Shown: positions 1-7,276, numbered from the stretch's first letter. The stretch: DNA of 35,076 nucleotides from Bacillota bacterium (GCA_017626845.1 JAGAHX010000074.1:1-35076); one strand, 5' to 3'. A program made the numbers and translations. The notes: generated by a model not told the origin, from the letters alone.

Positions 1-134
1 TCGAGGACCGCATCGGCTTTTACACCTGTACGGTCCCCACGTTCGATCAGTATATTCTCGCCGAGCTGATCTTAAACGGCGATTTTGAGCGGCATATCAA
101 CCGGGTGCGCCGGCAGAAGCGAAACGGACGCTGA
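1..134 (+). CDS. MocR/GntR-type regulator, C-terminal end (partial)
   Basis: Only the last 43 codons are present; the frame opens at base 3 and ends at TGA 132-134. The readable tail includes FDQYILAELILNGDFERHIN followed by RVRRQKRNGR. The pattern of a late helix, then an ERHI-R-R segment and a short basic end, is typical of the C-terminus of the aminotransferase-like domain in MocR/PdxR regulators. Those proteins join a GntR winged helix to a fold-type I aminotransferase domain. With so little sequence the family call is an inference. The gene converges on the ABC importer operon, and its stop codon lies inside a hairpin that separates the two units. Confidence 0.6.
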   Translation, partial: EDRIGFYTCTVPTFDQYILAELILNGDFERHINRVRRQKRNGR

Positions 135-165
135 GCTCGTCAAAGCGGCCCTTCGACAAGCTCAG
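131..165. terminator. Hairpin between convergent genes
   Basis: Positions 131-145 pair with 151-165 around a 5-nt loop (CGGCC), with one G-T type wobble and one mismatch. The hairpin contains the TGA of the left-edge gene and lies 7 bases beyond the stop of the importer ATPase gene on the other strand. There is no clear T-run on either side, so termination is an inference from position and stem length. Confidence 0.45.
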
Positions 166-171
166 GGCCCG

Positions 172-966
172 TCAGTTCCCTAACTCAATGGAGATCTCCG
201 TGAATTCCTTCAGCAGATAGTCTACGTCGAACTCCGATTTATCCCGGCCGTAGCTGTCCAGATGCGCCCGGCCTTCGTGCATCATCACGATCCGGGTGCC
301 GTAATCCGTGGCAAAGCGCAGGTTGTGCGTTACCATCAGGGCGGTAAGATTCTTCTCCTCGATCGTCTTCAGCGTAAGATCCATGACGGTCTCCGACGAC
401 TTCGGGTCCAGAGCGGCGGTGTGCTCATCTAAGATCAAAAGATCGATCGGGGTCATGGTGGCGATCAGCAGCGCCAGCGCCTGCCGCTGGCCCCCGGACA
501 GCGAGCCCACGGCCACGTCCAGTTTATCCTCCAGACCCATATGCAGCTGTGAAAGAAGAGTCCGGTACTCTTCTTTTTTTGCTTGGTTCACGCCCCGGGA
601 CAGGCCGTAGGCCTTGCCCTTGTTGTCTGCCAGCGACAGATTCTCCAGGATCGTCAGGTCCGGGCAGGTCCCCTTCGCCGGGTTCTGAAACACCCGGCCG
701 ATGCGCTGCGAACGTTTAAATTCCGGCATTTTCGTAATGTCCTTGCCGTCCAGCAGGATGTGCCCGCTCTCGGGATTCAGCGTGCCGCAGATCAGGTTGA
801 GCATCGACGTTTTGCCGCTTCCGTTGGAGCCCACGACGGAGACGAATTCGCCGCGGTCCACCCGGAAGTTGAAATCCCGGAACAGGCAGGTCTCGTTGAC
901 CGTGCCCGGATTGAAGGTGAGGTCGATATTTTTCAGTTCCACCAGAGGAGCTGCCGTATTAGCCAT
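172..966 (-). CDS. trpZ: ABC importer ATP-binding protein, TrpZ type
   Basis: Cytoplasmic ATPase of an amino-acid importer, 264 residues. Walker A GSNGSGKT lies at about 46-53, followed by a Q-loop (VFQNP), signature LSGGQRQ, Walker B LLILDEHTAALD and switch MVTHN. The start at 966 is chosen because a GGGAGGTG Shine-Dalgarno lies 8 bases upstream; a longer frame to 993 would start before that site. The start overlaps the permease stop by 8 bases (ATGGCTAA), which indicates translational coupling. Family knowledge: this ATPase type pairs with a LivH-like permease and a PF04392-type binding protein in the TrpXYZ systems of Firmicutes. The tryptophan assignment comes from the T-box upstream, not from this protein. 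Confidence 0.85.
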   Translation of the reverse strand: MANTAAPLVELKNIDLTFNPGTVNETCLFRDFNFRVDRGEFVSVVGSNGSGKTSMLNLICGTLNPESGHILLDGKDITKMPEFKRSQRIGRVFQNPAKGTCPDLTILENLSLADNKGKAYGLSRGVNQAKKEEYRTLLSQLHMGLEDKLDVAVGSLSGGQRQALALLIATMTPIDLLILDEHTAALDPKSSETVMDLTLKTIEEKNLTALMVTHNLRFATDYGTRIVMMHEGRAHLDSYGRDKSEFDVDYLLKEFTEISIELGN

Positions 967-1858
967 GATGCGCACCTCCCTTCTTTCCGCCAAGACGTTC
1001 GGATACGATGGCGACGGTCAAAAGCACCGCCATCAGGAGCTTTAGATAACTGTTGGGCAGACCCAGCTGCAGGGCGGCCATCAGACAGGCCTTGTACACG
1101 ATGGAACCGAGCACTGCCATGGTCACGAACTTCAGCTTCGGTACCCGCTTAAACAGCGCGATGCCGATGATGACCGAAGCCAGCGCCATAACGACCATGC
1201 CTTTGCCGGAATTGATGTCCGCGTTTTCGTTGAGCTGTGCCAGCACGCAGCCCGCCAGCGCCGTGCACGCATTGCCGATGGCAAGGCCGATGATCTTCAT
1301 GGTGCCGGGGTCACGGCCCAGGCCCGTTACGTACTGCTCGTTGTTGCCCGCGGCCCGCAGCAGCAGCCCGCTCTTCGTCGCCAGGTACCAGTCGAGCACC
1401 AGTTTGACCGCCAGAGCGATCAGGAAGATGACGATCAGCTGGCGGTGCTTGTACACGCCTTCCGGGAGACTTTGCAGCAGCGCCCCGTTAAAGATCGTGG
1501 GCATATTGAAGAACTGCTTAATAGCCGTGCCGCCGGTGATGATCAGGTTGACGGACCACATGGCGGTCATGACGAGGATGCCGGACAGCAGGTCCGTAAT
1601 GTGTGCCTTTACGTGCAGCAGGCCCGTTACGCAGCCCGCTGCCGCGCCGGCCGCCAGGGCAAGCAGGCAGGCGATCCACGGGTTTATGCCGCCGGTGATC
1701 GCAGCCGCAGCGACGCACGCTCCCAGAGGGAACGTGCCGTCGACGGACAGATCCGGAAAGTTCAGGATCTTATAGGTGATGTAGACGCCCATGGCCATGA
1801 TGCCGTAGATGAGACCTTCTCTCAGAACGGTTTCGGCCAGGCCGAGGAAAATGTTCAT
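959..1858 (-). CDS. trpY: ABC importer permease, TrpY type
   Basis: A 299-residue polytopic membrane protein of the branched-chain-amino-acid/TrpY permease class (LivH-like, BPD_transp_2). Multiple hydrophobic helices are visible, starting with GLIYGIMAMGVYITYKIL. The early motif FPDLSVDGTFPLGACVAAA and the later helix-loop around RAAGNNEQYVTGLGRD are characteristic of permeases encoded beside PF04392 binding proteins. The gene lies 8 bases from the binding-protein stop and overlaps the ATPase gene, so the three form one operon under the T-box leader. It should form the transmembrane pore as a homodimer with two ATPase subunits. Confidence 0.85.
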   Translation of the reverse strand: MNIFLGLAETVLREGLIYGIMAMGVYITYKILNFPDLSVDGTFPLGACVAAAAITGGINPWIACLLALAAGAAAGCVTGLLHVKAHITDLLSGILVMTAMWSVNLIITGGTAIKQFFNMPTIFNGALLQSLPEGVYKHRQLIVIFLIALAVKLVLDWYLATKSGLLLRAAGNNEQYVTGLGRDPGTMKIIGLAIGNACTALAGCVLAQLNENADINSGKGMVVMALASVIIGIALFKRVPKLKFVTMAVLGSIVYKACLMAALQLGLPNSYLKLLMAVLLTVAIVSERLGGKKGGAHHG

Positions 1859-1866
1859 AGGACTCC

Positions 1867-2901
1867 TTATTTTGCGACGTCGCGGGCAGAAGTGTAGTCC
1901 GCAGGAACTTCGATGCCGAACTTGGCGAGATTAGTGCTGCTGTAGACGGGCTCCGAGTCGGAAACGATGGAGACCGGCATGGTCATCACGTCGGCGCCGT
2001 CCAGGATGTCGGCAGCCATCTGGCCGGTGGTGTTGCCGAGGGCCAGGTAATCCAGAGTCTCGGAAGCGATGCAGCCGTACTGGGCGACCTGCTCTTCTTC
2101 GCTGCCGTAGCAGGGGATGCCGGCGGGGTCGGTAGCCGCGGTGACCACGGAGAAGTTATTGACGACGTTGTTGTCGGTGAGGTTGCAGAGGCAGTCGATG
2201 CCGCCGGAGATGAGGGATGCGATGCCGGAGGCGATCTCGGAAGCGTCGGTCACGCCCTGGGTCTTGATCTCGAAACCGTAGTCGCCTGCGATCTTCTCGT
2301 ATTCTGCGATCTGGGCGGAGGAGTTGGCTTCGGAGGTGGTGTACAGGATGCCGATGGTCTTGGCTTCGGGCTGGAAGGCACGGATCATGGCCAGCTGTGC
2401 GGGATAGTTGAGGTTATCGGAAGTGCCGGTGCAGCCGGTCTGGGGGTTGTTCAGATCCTGCACAAGGCCTGCTCCTGTGGGGCTGGATACCGCGGAGAAG
2501 ACCACGGGGATGCCGGCGTCCTTCGCTGCCGCATACGCTGCGGTGGCTGCTGGGGTGGCGATGGCAACGATCACGTCGCAGCCGTCGGTCACGAACTTCT
2601 GGGCGGCCATGGAGTTGGTCTCACCTTCGCCCATGCCGTTCACGAAGTCGATGGTGCAGGTATCGCCATCGACATAGCCGGCGGCGGCCAGGCCTTCTAC
2701 AATGCCGTTATAGCAGTTGTCTAGGGATGCGTGGGGTGCGAACTGCAGGATGCCGATGCGGGGCATCGCCTTCGGTTCTGTCTCGCTGTTTTCTGCGGGT
2801 TCTTCCGGTTCTGCTGCAGGCTCGGTAGAGCTGCTGCAGGCAGCCAGTGAAAATACCATCAGGAGTGCCAGGATGAGTGCAAAGATCTTCTTGCTTGTCA
2901 T
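1867..2901 (-). CDS. trpX: ABC importer substrate-binding lipoprotein, TrpX type
   Basis: A 344-residue extracytoplasmic binding protein of the PF04392 (ABC_sub_bind) family. The true start at 2901 gives a classic lipoprotein signal: MTSKK, a hydrophobic core, then LAAC with Cys22 as the lipidated residue, followed by a Glu/Pro/Ala-rich linker. An AGAAAGAGGAAA ribosome site precedes it. The frame stays open further upstream, but that part lies in the T-box terminator region and is not coding. Family motifs include IGILQFAPHASLDNCYNGI near the mature N-terminus and a region around PVVFSAVSSPTGAGLV. First gene of the importer operon. The ligand is inferred to be tryptophan from the Trp-specific T-box; the family also includes tyrosine and other importers. 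Confidence 0.85.
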   Translation of the reverse strand: MTSKKIFALILALLMVFSLAACSSSTEPAAEPEEPAENSETEPKAMPRIGILQFAPHASLDNCYNGIVEGLAAAGYVDGDTCTIDFVNGMGEGETNSMAAQKFVTDGCDVIVAIATPAATAAYAAAKDAGIPVVFSAVSSPTGAGLVQDLNNPQTGCTGTSDNLNYPAQLAMIRAFQPEAKTIGILYTTSEANSSAQIAEYEKIAGDYGFEIKTQGVTDASEIASGIASLISGGIDCLCNLTDNNVVNNFSVVTAATDPAGIPCYGSEEEQVAQYGCIASETLDYLALGNTTGQMAADILDGADVMTMPVSIVSDSEPVYSSTNLAKFGIEVPADYTSARDVAK

Positions 2902-2969
2902 TTTATTTTCCTCTTTCTTTCTGCGGCCCTCTTGGGCCAGCCCTGCTGTCGATGGTCGTTTGGGAAATC

Positions 2970-3268
2970 TGCAAAATAGAAAACGCTTTTGTCCGCGGTC
3001 TCCCGGGACAAAAGCGTTAAGCTTCTGCGTTGCCACCCGAGTTGCATATTGCTATGCCTCTCACTTACACCTGCCATCACAGGCGCCCCGATTTGTAACA
3101 GGTGGGATCCCGTCGGTTGCTACTGAGCGTCTGGTGACGCCGTTCAAACCGCCCTCAGAAGTCCATTCGCTTACGGCTTTCCGCTTCGCTCTCACCGCCC
3201 GAAGCTCGCTGGATGGTCCGCTTGTGTAAGGTACTACTCTTCCTCACAGGTTTGTTTGGTATGAAATT
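2970..3268 (-). promoter_or_regulatory. T-box riboswitch, tryptophan type (UGG specifier)
   Basis: Leader of the trpXYZ operon, read on the minus strand. Stem I begins with GAGGAAGAGTAGTA (3245-3232), which contains the GA motif and AGTA loop-E strand. The apical part has a GGTGAGAG-type loop near 3195. The other side reads GAA-TGG-A-CTT-CTGAG, placing the specifier codon UGG (Trp) at 3165-3163. The T-box core is CGGGTGGCAACGC (3040-3028), and its UGGC (3035-3032) can pair with a GCCA tRNA end, as expected for tRNA-Trp with discriminator G73. A 13-bp terminator stem (3018-3006 with 2994-2982) followed by TTTTCTATTTT completes the switch. Uncharged tRNA-Trp should stabilise the antiterminator. 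Confidence 0.92.
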
Positions 3269-3274
3269 GTCTGT

Positions 3275-3303
3275 ATTGTAGCGCTGTGAAAAACGTCTGT
3301 CAA
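3275..3303 (-). promoter_or_regulatory. SigA promoter of the trpXYZ operon
   Basis: TTGACA (3303-3298), 17-bp spacer, TACAAT (3280-3275). This is nearly consensus. Transcription would begin near 3268, just ahead of T-box stem I. Confidence 0.88.
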
Positions 3304-3360
3304 TAGCCTTTTTTAAAAAATTTTACAAGGCCCTTTGCATCGATTTGTGGTCCAACCACA

Positions 3361-3396
3361 AAAAACAAAAACCGGCGGCGTACGCTGCTGGCTTTT
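3361..3396. terminator. Bidirectional terminator-like hairpin between divergent genes
   Basis: Stem CCGGCGGC (3372-3379) pairs with GCTGCTGG (3384-3391) around GTAC, with two G-T pairs. Minus-strand readout is followed by TTTTTGTTTTTTG and plus-strand readout by CTTTTG. It lies between the trpXYZ promoter and the merR-type promoter. Its likely role is to insulate the importer promoter from leftward read-through. Confidence 0.6.
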
Positions 3397-3435
3397 GTAT
3401 GGAGCGGAGGTTGCAGGATCATCCGCCCCGGATGG

Positions 3436-3489
3436 TTGATATACACACTGTTTCCTGCTATATTGATTATAAGTCGTTCACTAGTGAAC
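3436..3489 (+). promoter_or_regulatory. Promoter and 14-bp palindromic operator of the MerR gene
   Basis: TTGATA (3436-3441), 17-bp spacer, TATATT (3459-3464). Immediately downstream is the perfect palindrome GTTCACTAGTGAAC (3476-3489), overlapping or just after the expected transcription start. The ribosome site CAAGGAG (3494-3500) follows. The palindrome is a candidate operator for the MerR protein itself or another regulator. Classical MerR operators lie between -35 and -10, so this placement would suit repression. Confidence 0.7.
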
Positions 3490-3506
3490 AAGTCAAGGAG
3501 TTTTCT

Positions 3507-4316
3507 ATGGGTCACACAAAAAAAGAATTATTTTCCATCGCCCAGGCGGCAAACGCCTGTAGCATCTCCCGGTCCACCCTGCTCCGCATGGAAGAGGAGG
3601 GTCTGCTGATGCCGGCGCTGCACGAAGACGGCAAATACCGCTATTACAGCACGGAAAACATCATGCAGGCCATGCAGATCAACGTGCTGCACAGGATGGG
3701 GCTCACGCGGAAGGAGATCCGGCCTATCTTCGAAACGCCGGAGCAGCTGGATGGGGTCATCGAACGGCTGACAGTAATGCGCGACAATCTGGATTCGGCC
3801 ATTACGGAGTTAAAGAAGCGCACGATGCAGGATTCCACGACGGAAGTCGAACTGCTGCAGATCCCGGAGACGCTCTGCTATATCAAAAGCTACGACGTGG
3901 AGGGCAGCCGCTACGATCTGGGGCAGTATCTGCAGGAGACCATCACGGAGGCGATCCGCGCCGGCTGCCGGCTCAACTGGGACCGCCGTCCCTTTATGCG
4001 GGTGCAGCGGCCGGATCTGGCGGAAGGCATATACAGGCCGGGGAGCTACCGCTACCACATCTGCGTGCCGATCCTCACCCACCTGAAACGGCTGCAGGGG
4101 GCAGGCACAGTGCAGTCCCGGCGCATCCTGTCCGTCACGTGGCACGGGCGGGTCACGGACCTTCCCGACCGCATACTGACCCTGGCAGCAAATGCCCGCG
4201 CCCGGGGCCTTACGCCCACGGGCTGGTTCCACGTCATCCAGCTCATCTTGAACCGACCCAGCGGCGAGCACGACCCGGTGAGCGACGTGCTGCAGCTGGG
4301 TTGCGTCGTGGAATAA
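3507..4316 (+). CDS. MerR-family transcriptional regulator
   Basis: A 269-residue DNA-binding regulator. Residues 8-75 form a MerR winged-helix head: FSIAQAANACSISRSTLLRM, then an EEGLL turn, YRYYSTENI wing and MGLTRKEIRPI. A helical dimerisation stretch follows (about 78-105). The remaining 160 residues look like a small-molecule-sensing effector domain with no metal-binding Cys pattern I can recognise. The start at 3507 is set by CAAGGAG seven bases upstream; the frame stays open further upstream but without a ribosome site. The gene diverges from the tryptophan importer operon and converges on hsp20. Its ligand is unknown; control of its own promoter or the importer is plausible but not shown. 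Confidence 0.88.
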   Translation: MGHTKKELFSIAQAANACSISRSTLLRMEEEGLLMPALHEDGKYRYYSTENIMQAMQINVLHRMGLTRKEIRPIFETPEQLDGVIERLTVMRDNLDSAITELKKRTMQDSTTEVELLQIPETLCYIKSYDVEGSRYDLGQYLQETITEAIRAGCRLNWDRRPFMRVQRPDLAEGIYRPGSYRYHICVPILTHLKRLQGAGTVQSRRILSVTWHGRVTDLPDRILTLAANARARGLTPTGWFHVIQLILNRPSGEHDPVSDVLQLGCVVE

Positions 4317-4332
4317 GGCGTAAAAATACAGC

Positions 4333-4366
4333 AAAAGGCGCATCCCTTACGGGCTGCGCCTTTTTT
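4333..4366. terminator. Bidirectional terminator shared by merR-type gene and hsp20
   Basis: AAAAGGCGCA (4333-4342) pairs with TGCGCCTTTT (4355-4364), with an inner CCC/GGG extension. Plus-strand readout ends in TTTTTT; minus-strand readout ends in TTTTGCTGTATTTTT. It serves the two convergent genes on either side, with the hsp20 stop at 4427. Confidence 0.88.
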
Positions 4367-4426
4367 GTGCTTAGCAAGTACTCTCTATCTCAATCCCTTT
4401 GGAGGCAGGGTCTGGTTTGGCAGGCC

Positions 4427-4861
4427 TTAACCCTCGATCTGAATGAATTTCGGGGTCTCGATCTTCTCTTCCGGCTGCTTCTTGGGCACGGAGATCTTCA
4501 GGATACCATCTTCGAATTTGGCCTTGATATCCTCTTCGGTGAGTTCTTCGCCCACGTAGAAGGATCTGCTGCTGGTGCCGTAATATCTCTCGCGGCGGAT
4601 GTATTTTCCTTCGTGCTCGTCGCTGTTGTCGAACTTGGTCTCTGCGGAGATGGTGAGGTAGCCGTCGTTCAGTTGAGCCTTCACGTCTTCCTTCTTGACG
4701 CCGGGCAGTTCCACATCCAGTTCGTAGGACTTTTCGGTCTCCTTAACGTCGGTGCGCATCAGCGTGTTCTGCGGATTCTGCACTCTCTTTACAGGATGGT
4801 CGAAATCGTCGAAGAAATCATCAAACAGGTTATTTCTGAATACACTAGGCATAAGTAACAT
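4427..4861 (-). CDS. hsp20: Small heat-shock protein, Hsp20/alpha-crystallin family
   Basis: A 144-residue ATP-independent holdase chaperone of the cytoplasm. An N-terminal aromatic segment (NNLFDDFFDDFDHP) is followed by the alpha-crystallin domain, recognisable from YELDVELPGVKKEDVKAQL and the conserved region ending FEDGILKISVPKK. The C-terminal tail carries an I-x-I anchor (FIQIEG). The start at 4861 has AGGAGG eight bases upstream. The gene is monocistronic: its own promoter overlaps a CIRCE element and it shares a terminator with the convergent merR-type gene. Control by HrcA is therefore expected, as for groESL and dnaK in Firmicutes. Confidence 0.95.
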   Translation of the reverse strand: MLLMPSVFRNNLFDDFFDDFDHPVKRVQNPQNTLMRTDVKETEKSYELDVELPGVKKEDVKAQLNDGYLTISAETKFDNSDEHEGKYIRRERYYGTSSRSFYVGEELTEEDIKAKFEDGILKISVPKKQPEEKIETPKFIQIEG

Positions 4862-4941
4862 TTTGTGTCCCTCCTTTTAGAAACATTCATTTATGGTTGT
4901 CCGGAGCACCCCGCTCCGGTCCTTTTCCTTTGGACAACTAT

Positions 4942-4983
4942 GTTATACCACTTTTGTTAGCACTCGTCAAGCATGAGTGCTAA
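4942..4983 (-). promoter_or_regulatory. CIRCE (HrcA operator) overlapping the hsp20 promoter
   Basis: Perfect CIRCE TTAGCACTC-N9-GAGTGCTAA at 4957-4983. The minus-strand -35 TTGACG (4970-4965) falls inside the CIRCE spacer and the -10 TATAAC (4947-4942) follows after 17 bp. HrcA bound here would directly block RNA polymerase. The element lies 5 bp beyond the stop codon of the upstream membrane-protein gene, so hsp20 also risks read-through from it. Confidence 0.96.
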
Positions 4984-4988
4984 CATTT

Positions 4989-5858
4989 TTAAAAATTATT
5001 TTTCTCCGCTTCTTCCGCCATCTCCCGGATCCGCTCGATCAGGGATTCAAAGCGCTTGGAATAGGCGGTCGGATTGTTGCGCAGGATGCGCTTGGCTGCG
5101 GCGAAAGGCTTCGGCCGGCGTTCGTTGGCCCGCTCGATGACCCCTCTCAGCCGCTCGCTTCTCGCCCTGGCTTCGACCTTTGCATCTGCCACCCGCGCAC
5201 GAAGCTCTTCTACATCCGGGATGCCGTTGCCGTTCATATCAAGGTAGGCGATCTTCGCATCCACCTTGTCCTTGACCCGCTCCGCCCGCGCCAGCGCGGC
5301 GGCCAGCCGTTCATCTTCTTCCGCCATCTCCTGCAGCAGCGCCTTGAAGTCCAGAGCCTGCCGCGCGGAGATCGTGGTATCCACAGCGAGCCCTGCCATC
5401 AGGGCATGGGAGAAGATCTGCACCCAAGCGCCGGTAAAATACTGCAGAGCACCGTCGAAATACGGATGCACCCAGCGCACCAGCAGCACGGAAAACAGCG
5501 CCCAACCTATCGTGGCCCGGGGGCAGATGTAGCCGTTGATGTTGCCCGGGTCATTCGTATAGTCCCAGTAGCGAATGCCGAACAGCCTCTCCATGAGTGC
5601 TCCGGTGATGTATTCCAGGATTGTCGCAGCGACCGCGCCGAACAGCGCCACCAGCAGCCAGTTCCGCCCTGCCGGGATCGCCGCATGCAGGATCGTGATG
5701 GCACCGAAGCCGTAGATAGGAAGGATGGGACCGAACAGGAATCCGCGGTTCACCCATTTATGGCTGCGCACGGAAACGTAGAGCACCTCCCAGACGTAGC
5801 CCGCCAGGGAATACAGAAAAAATAAAAGGATCCACTGATCCACAGAATAGTCGTACAT
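4989..5858 (-). CDS. CmpB-like integral membrane protein (PF06541 type, putative ABC-transporter type IV)
   Basis: A 289-residue protein of unknown function. The N-terminal about 160 residues hold four or five hydrophobic helices and the family hallmarks FFLYSLAGYVWEVLYVSV, NRGFLFGPILPIYGFGAI and YWDYTNDPGNINGYICPR. The C-terminal 120 residues are highly charged and predicted coiled coil (EEDERLAAALARAERVKDK and ADAKVEARARSERLR). The two charged stretches are split by a 12-residue EF-hand-like loop, DMNGNGIPDVEE (207-218). No ATPase partner is adjacent, so the transporter label is only a family name. Its Shine-Dalgarno (AAGGGG) lies in the 3' arm of the glyA terminator hairpin. Confidence 0.8.
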   Translation of the reverse strand: MYDYSVDQWILLFFLYSLAGYVWEVLYVSVRSHKWVNRGFLFGPILPIYGFGAITILHAAIPAGRNWLLVALFGAVAATILEYITGALMERLFGIRYWDYTNDPGNINGYICPRATIGWALFSVLLVRWVHPYFDGALQYFTGAWVQIFSHALMAGLAVDTTISARQALDFKALLQEMAEEDERLAAALARAERVKDKVDAKIAYLDMNGNGIPDVEELRARVADAKVEARARSERLRGVIERANERRPKPFAAAKRILRNNPTAYSKRFESLIERIREMAEEAEKNNF

Positions 5859-5864
5859 AAGAAA

Positions 5865-5892
5865 ACCCCTTGCAAAAACAATCGCAAGGGGT
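5865..5892 (-). terminator. glyA terminator hairpin that also contains the next gene's Shine-Dalgarno
   Basis: ACCCCTTGC (minus 5892-5884) pairs with GCAAGGGGT (5873-5865) around a 10-nt T-rich loop and is followed by TTTCTT. It lies 37 bases after the glyA stop. The 3' arm supplies AAGGGG, seven bases before the ATG of the CmpB-like gene. Confidence 0.75.
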
Positions 5893-5929
5893 ATTTTACC
5901 ACATATGGGGAGTAAAGGACAACAGTGAC

Positions 5930-7171
5930 CTAATAGATCGGATGCGCGCTGCAGAGCTGCTCCACCATGGCGCGGATCTCGTCCGCCTTTTCATATTCGG
6001 CAGCCGCCATATACAGGCAGCGGGCGATCGTCTTCATCTCCTCTTCCTTAAAGCCTCGGGTCGTAACGGCAGGCGTGCCGACGCGGATGCCGCTGGTCTG
6101 AGACGCGGGCAGAGGATCGCCGGGGATCTTGTTCTTGTTGGCGGTGATGTAAACGCTGTCCAGCCGCTCCTCCATCTCCTTGCCGGAGATGTTGAAATTG
6201 CGCAGGTCCACCAGCATCAGGTGGTTGTCTGTGCCGCCGGATACCAGATCGAAGCCGCAGGCCAGCAGCTCGTCCGCCAGCACCTTCGCATTCTTTACGA
6301 TCTGCTCCTGATACGCCTTGAATTCCGGCTTCAGCGCTTCGCCGAAAGCCACTGCCTTGGCCGCGATGATGTGCTCCAGCGGACCGCCCTGGGTGCCGGG
6401 GAAGATCGCAGAGTTGATCTTCTTCGCGATCGCTTCGTCGTTGGTCAGGATGAGGCCGCCCCGGGGACCGCGCAGGGTCTTGTGGGTCGTGCTGGTAACG
6501 ACGTGCGCATATTCCATGGGAGACGGATGCAGTCCCGCCGCCACCAGGCCCGCGATGTGCGCCATGTCCACCATCAGGTAGGCACCGCATTCGTCCGCGA
6601 TCTCCCGGAACTTCTTAAAGTCGATGACCCGCGGATAGGCCGAGGCGCCTGCGATGATCATCTTCGGCTTTTCCGCCAACGCCAGGCGCCGCAGCTCGTC
6701 GTAATCGATGGTCTCGGTCTCGGGATTCAGCCCGTAGCTTACGATGCGGTAATTCTTGCCGGATTCGTTGGCCTTGCTGCCGTGGGTCAGATGACCGCCG
6801 TGATCCAGATCCATGCCCAGTACCGTGTCGCCGGGGCTGCAGAGCGCGATGTACACCGCGTGGTTGGCATTGGCGCCGGAATGGGGCTGCACGTTGGCAA
6901 ATTTCGCGCCGAACAGCTGCTTCGCCCGTTCAACAGCCAGGTTTTCCACCAGATCGATGTATTCGCAGCCGCCGTAGTACCGGTGACCGCTGTATCCTTC
7001 TGCGTATTTATTGGTAAGCACACTGCCGGCCGCCGCCAGGACCGCTTCGCTGACGATGTTTTCCGATGCGATGAGTTCGATGTTGCGCTGCTGGCGTTTC
7101 AGCTCCAGACCGATCGCTTCCGCTACCTGCGGATCCGCCTGCTGCAGAAATGCCATGGATTCCTTTACCAT
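5930..7171 (-). CDS. glyA: Serine hydroxymethyltransferase
   Basis: PLP enzyme that interconverts serine plus tetrahydrofolate with glycine plus 5,10-methylene-tetrahydrofolate, the main one-carbon source in the cytoplasm. It has 413 residues, the normal bacterial length. Visible hallmarks are [55 protein letters not shown] and [16 protein letters not shown] with the PLP Schiff-base lysine at K231. The start at 7171 follows GGAGGT with a 4-nt spacer (ATGA). A 12-bp palindrome GATAGATCTATC (7189-7200) lies in the short upstream region. It ends in its own terminator, so it is probably monocistronic. Confidence 0.97.
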   Translation of the reverse strand: MVKESMAFLQQADPQVAEAIGLELKRQQRNIELIASENIVSEAVLAAAGSVLTNKYAEGYSGHRYYGGCEYIDLVENLAVERAKQLFGAKFANVQPHSGANANHAVYIALCSPGDTVLGMDLDHGGHLTHGSKANESGKNYRIVSYGLNPETETIDYDELRRLALAEKPKMIIAGASAYPRVIDFKKFREIADECGAYLMVDMAHIAGLVAAGLHPSPMEYAHVVTSTTHKTLRGPRGGLILTNDEAIAKKINSAIFPGTQGGPLEHIIAAKAVAFGEALKPEFKAYQEQIVKNAKVLADELLACGFDLVSGGTDNHLMLVDLRNFNISGKEMEERLDSVYITANKNKIPGDPLPASQTSGIRVGTPAVTTRGFKEEEMKTIARCLYMAAAEYEKADEIRAMVEQLCSAHPIY

Positions 7172-7188
7172 TCATACCTCCTTTTGTT

Positions 7189-7200
7189 CGATAGATCTAT
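7189..7200. repeat. 12-bp perfect palindrome upstream of glyA
   Basis: GATAGATCTATC is its own reverse complement and lies 18 bases before the glyA start codon. It could be an operator, but one occurrence is weak evidence. Confidence 0.3.
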
Positions 7201-7251
7201 CCTGTTTATTAGCCTATCAAATCTCCGCGCGGAATGCAAATGAAGAGGTTG

Positions 7252-7276
7252 TGAACGAACGGGGACGGTTCGTTCA
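7252..7276. repeat. Hairpin after the ABC exporter operon, GGGGAC-box type
   Basis: TGAACGAAC (7252-7260) pairs perfectly with GTTCGTTCA (7268-7276) around GGGGACG. It begins 3 bases after the stop of the exporter's second gene. The T-run (TTTTTATTTC) follows on the plus strand, not the minus strand, so the hairpin would stop rightward rather than operon transcription. It resembles the GGGGACTGTCCC hairpin at 12749-12777. Confidence 0.5.

Noticed and set aside
2902..3036. A 45-residue N-terminal extension of the binding lipoprotein
   Set aside because: It would run through the T-box terminator and displace the lipoprotein signal; the ribosome site lies just before 2901.
172..3303. Importer for branched-chain amino acids
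   Set aside because: The permease is LivH-like, but there is a single permease and a single ATPase, the binding protein is of PF04392 type, and the T-box specifier is Trp.
5870..7243. A 457-residue frame on the plus strand
   Set aside because: It is the antisense of glyA, whose motifs and ribosome site are certain; the product is His/Arg/Val-rich in the manner of antisense frames.
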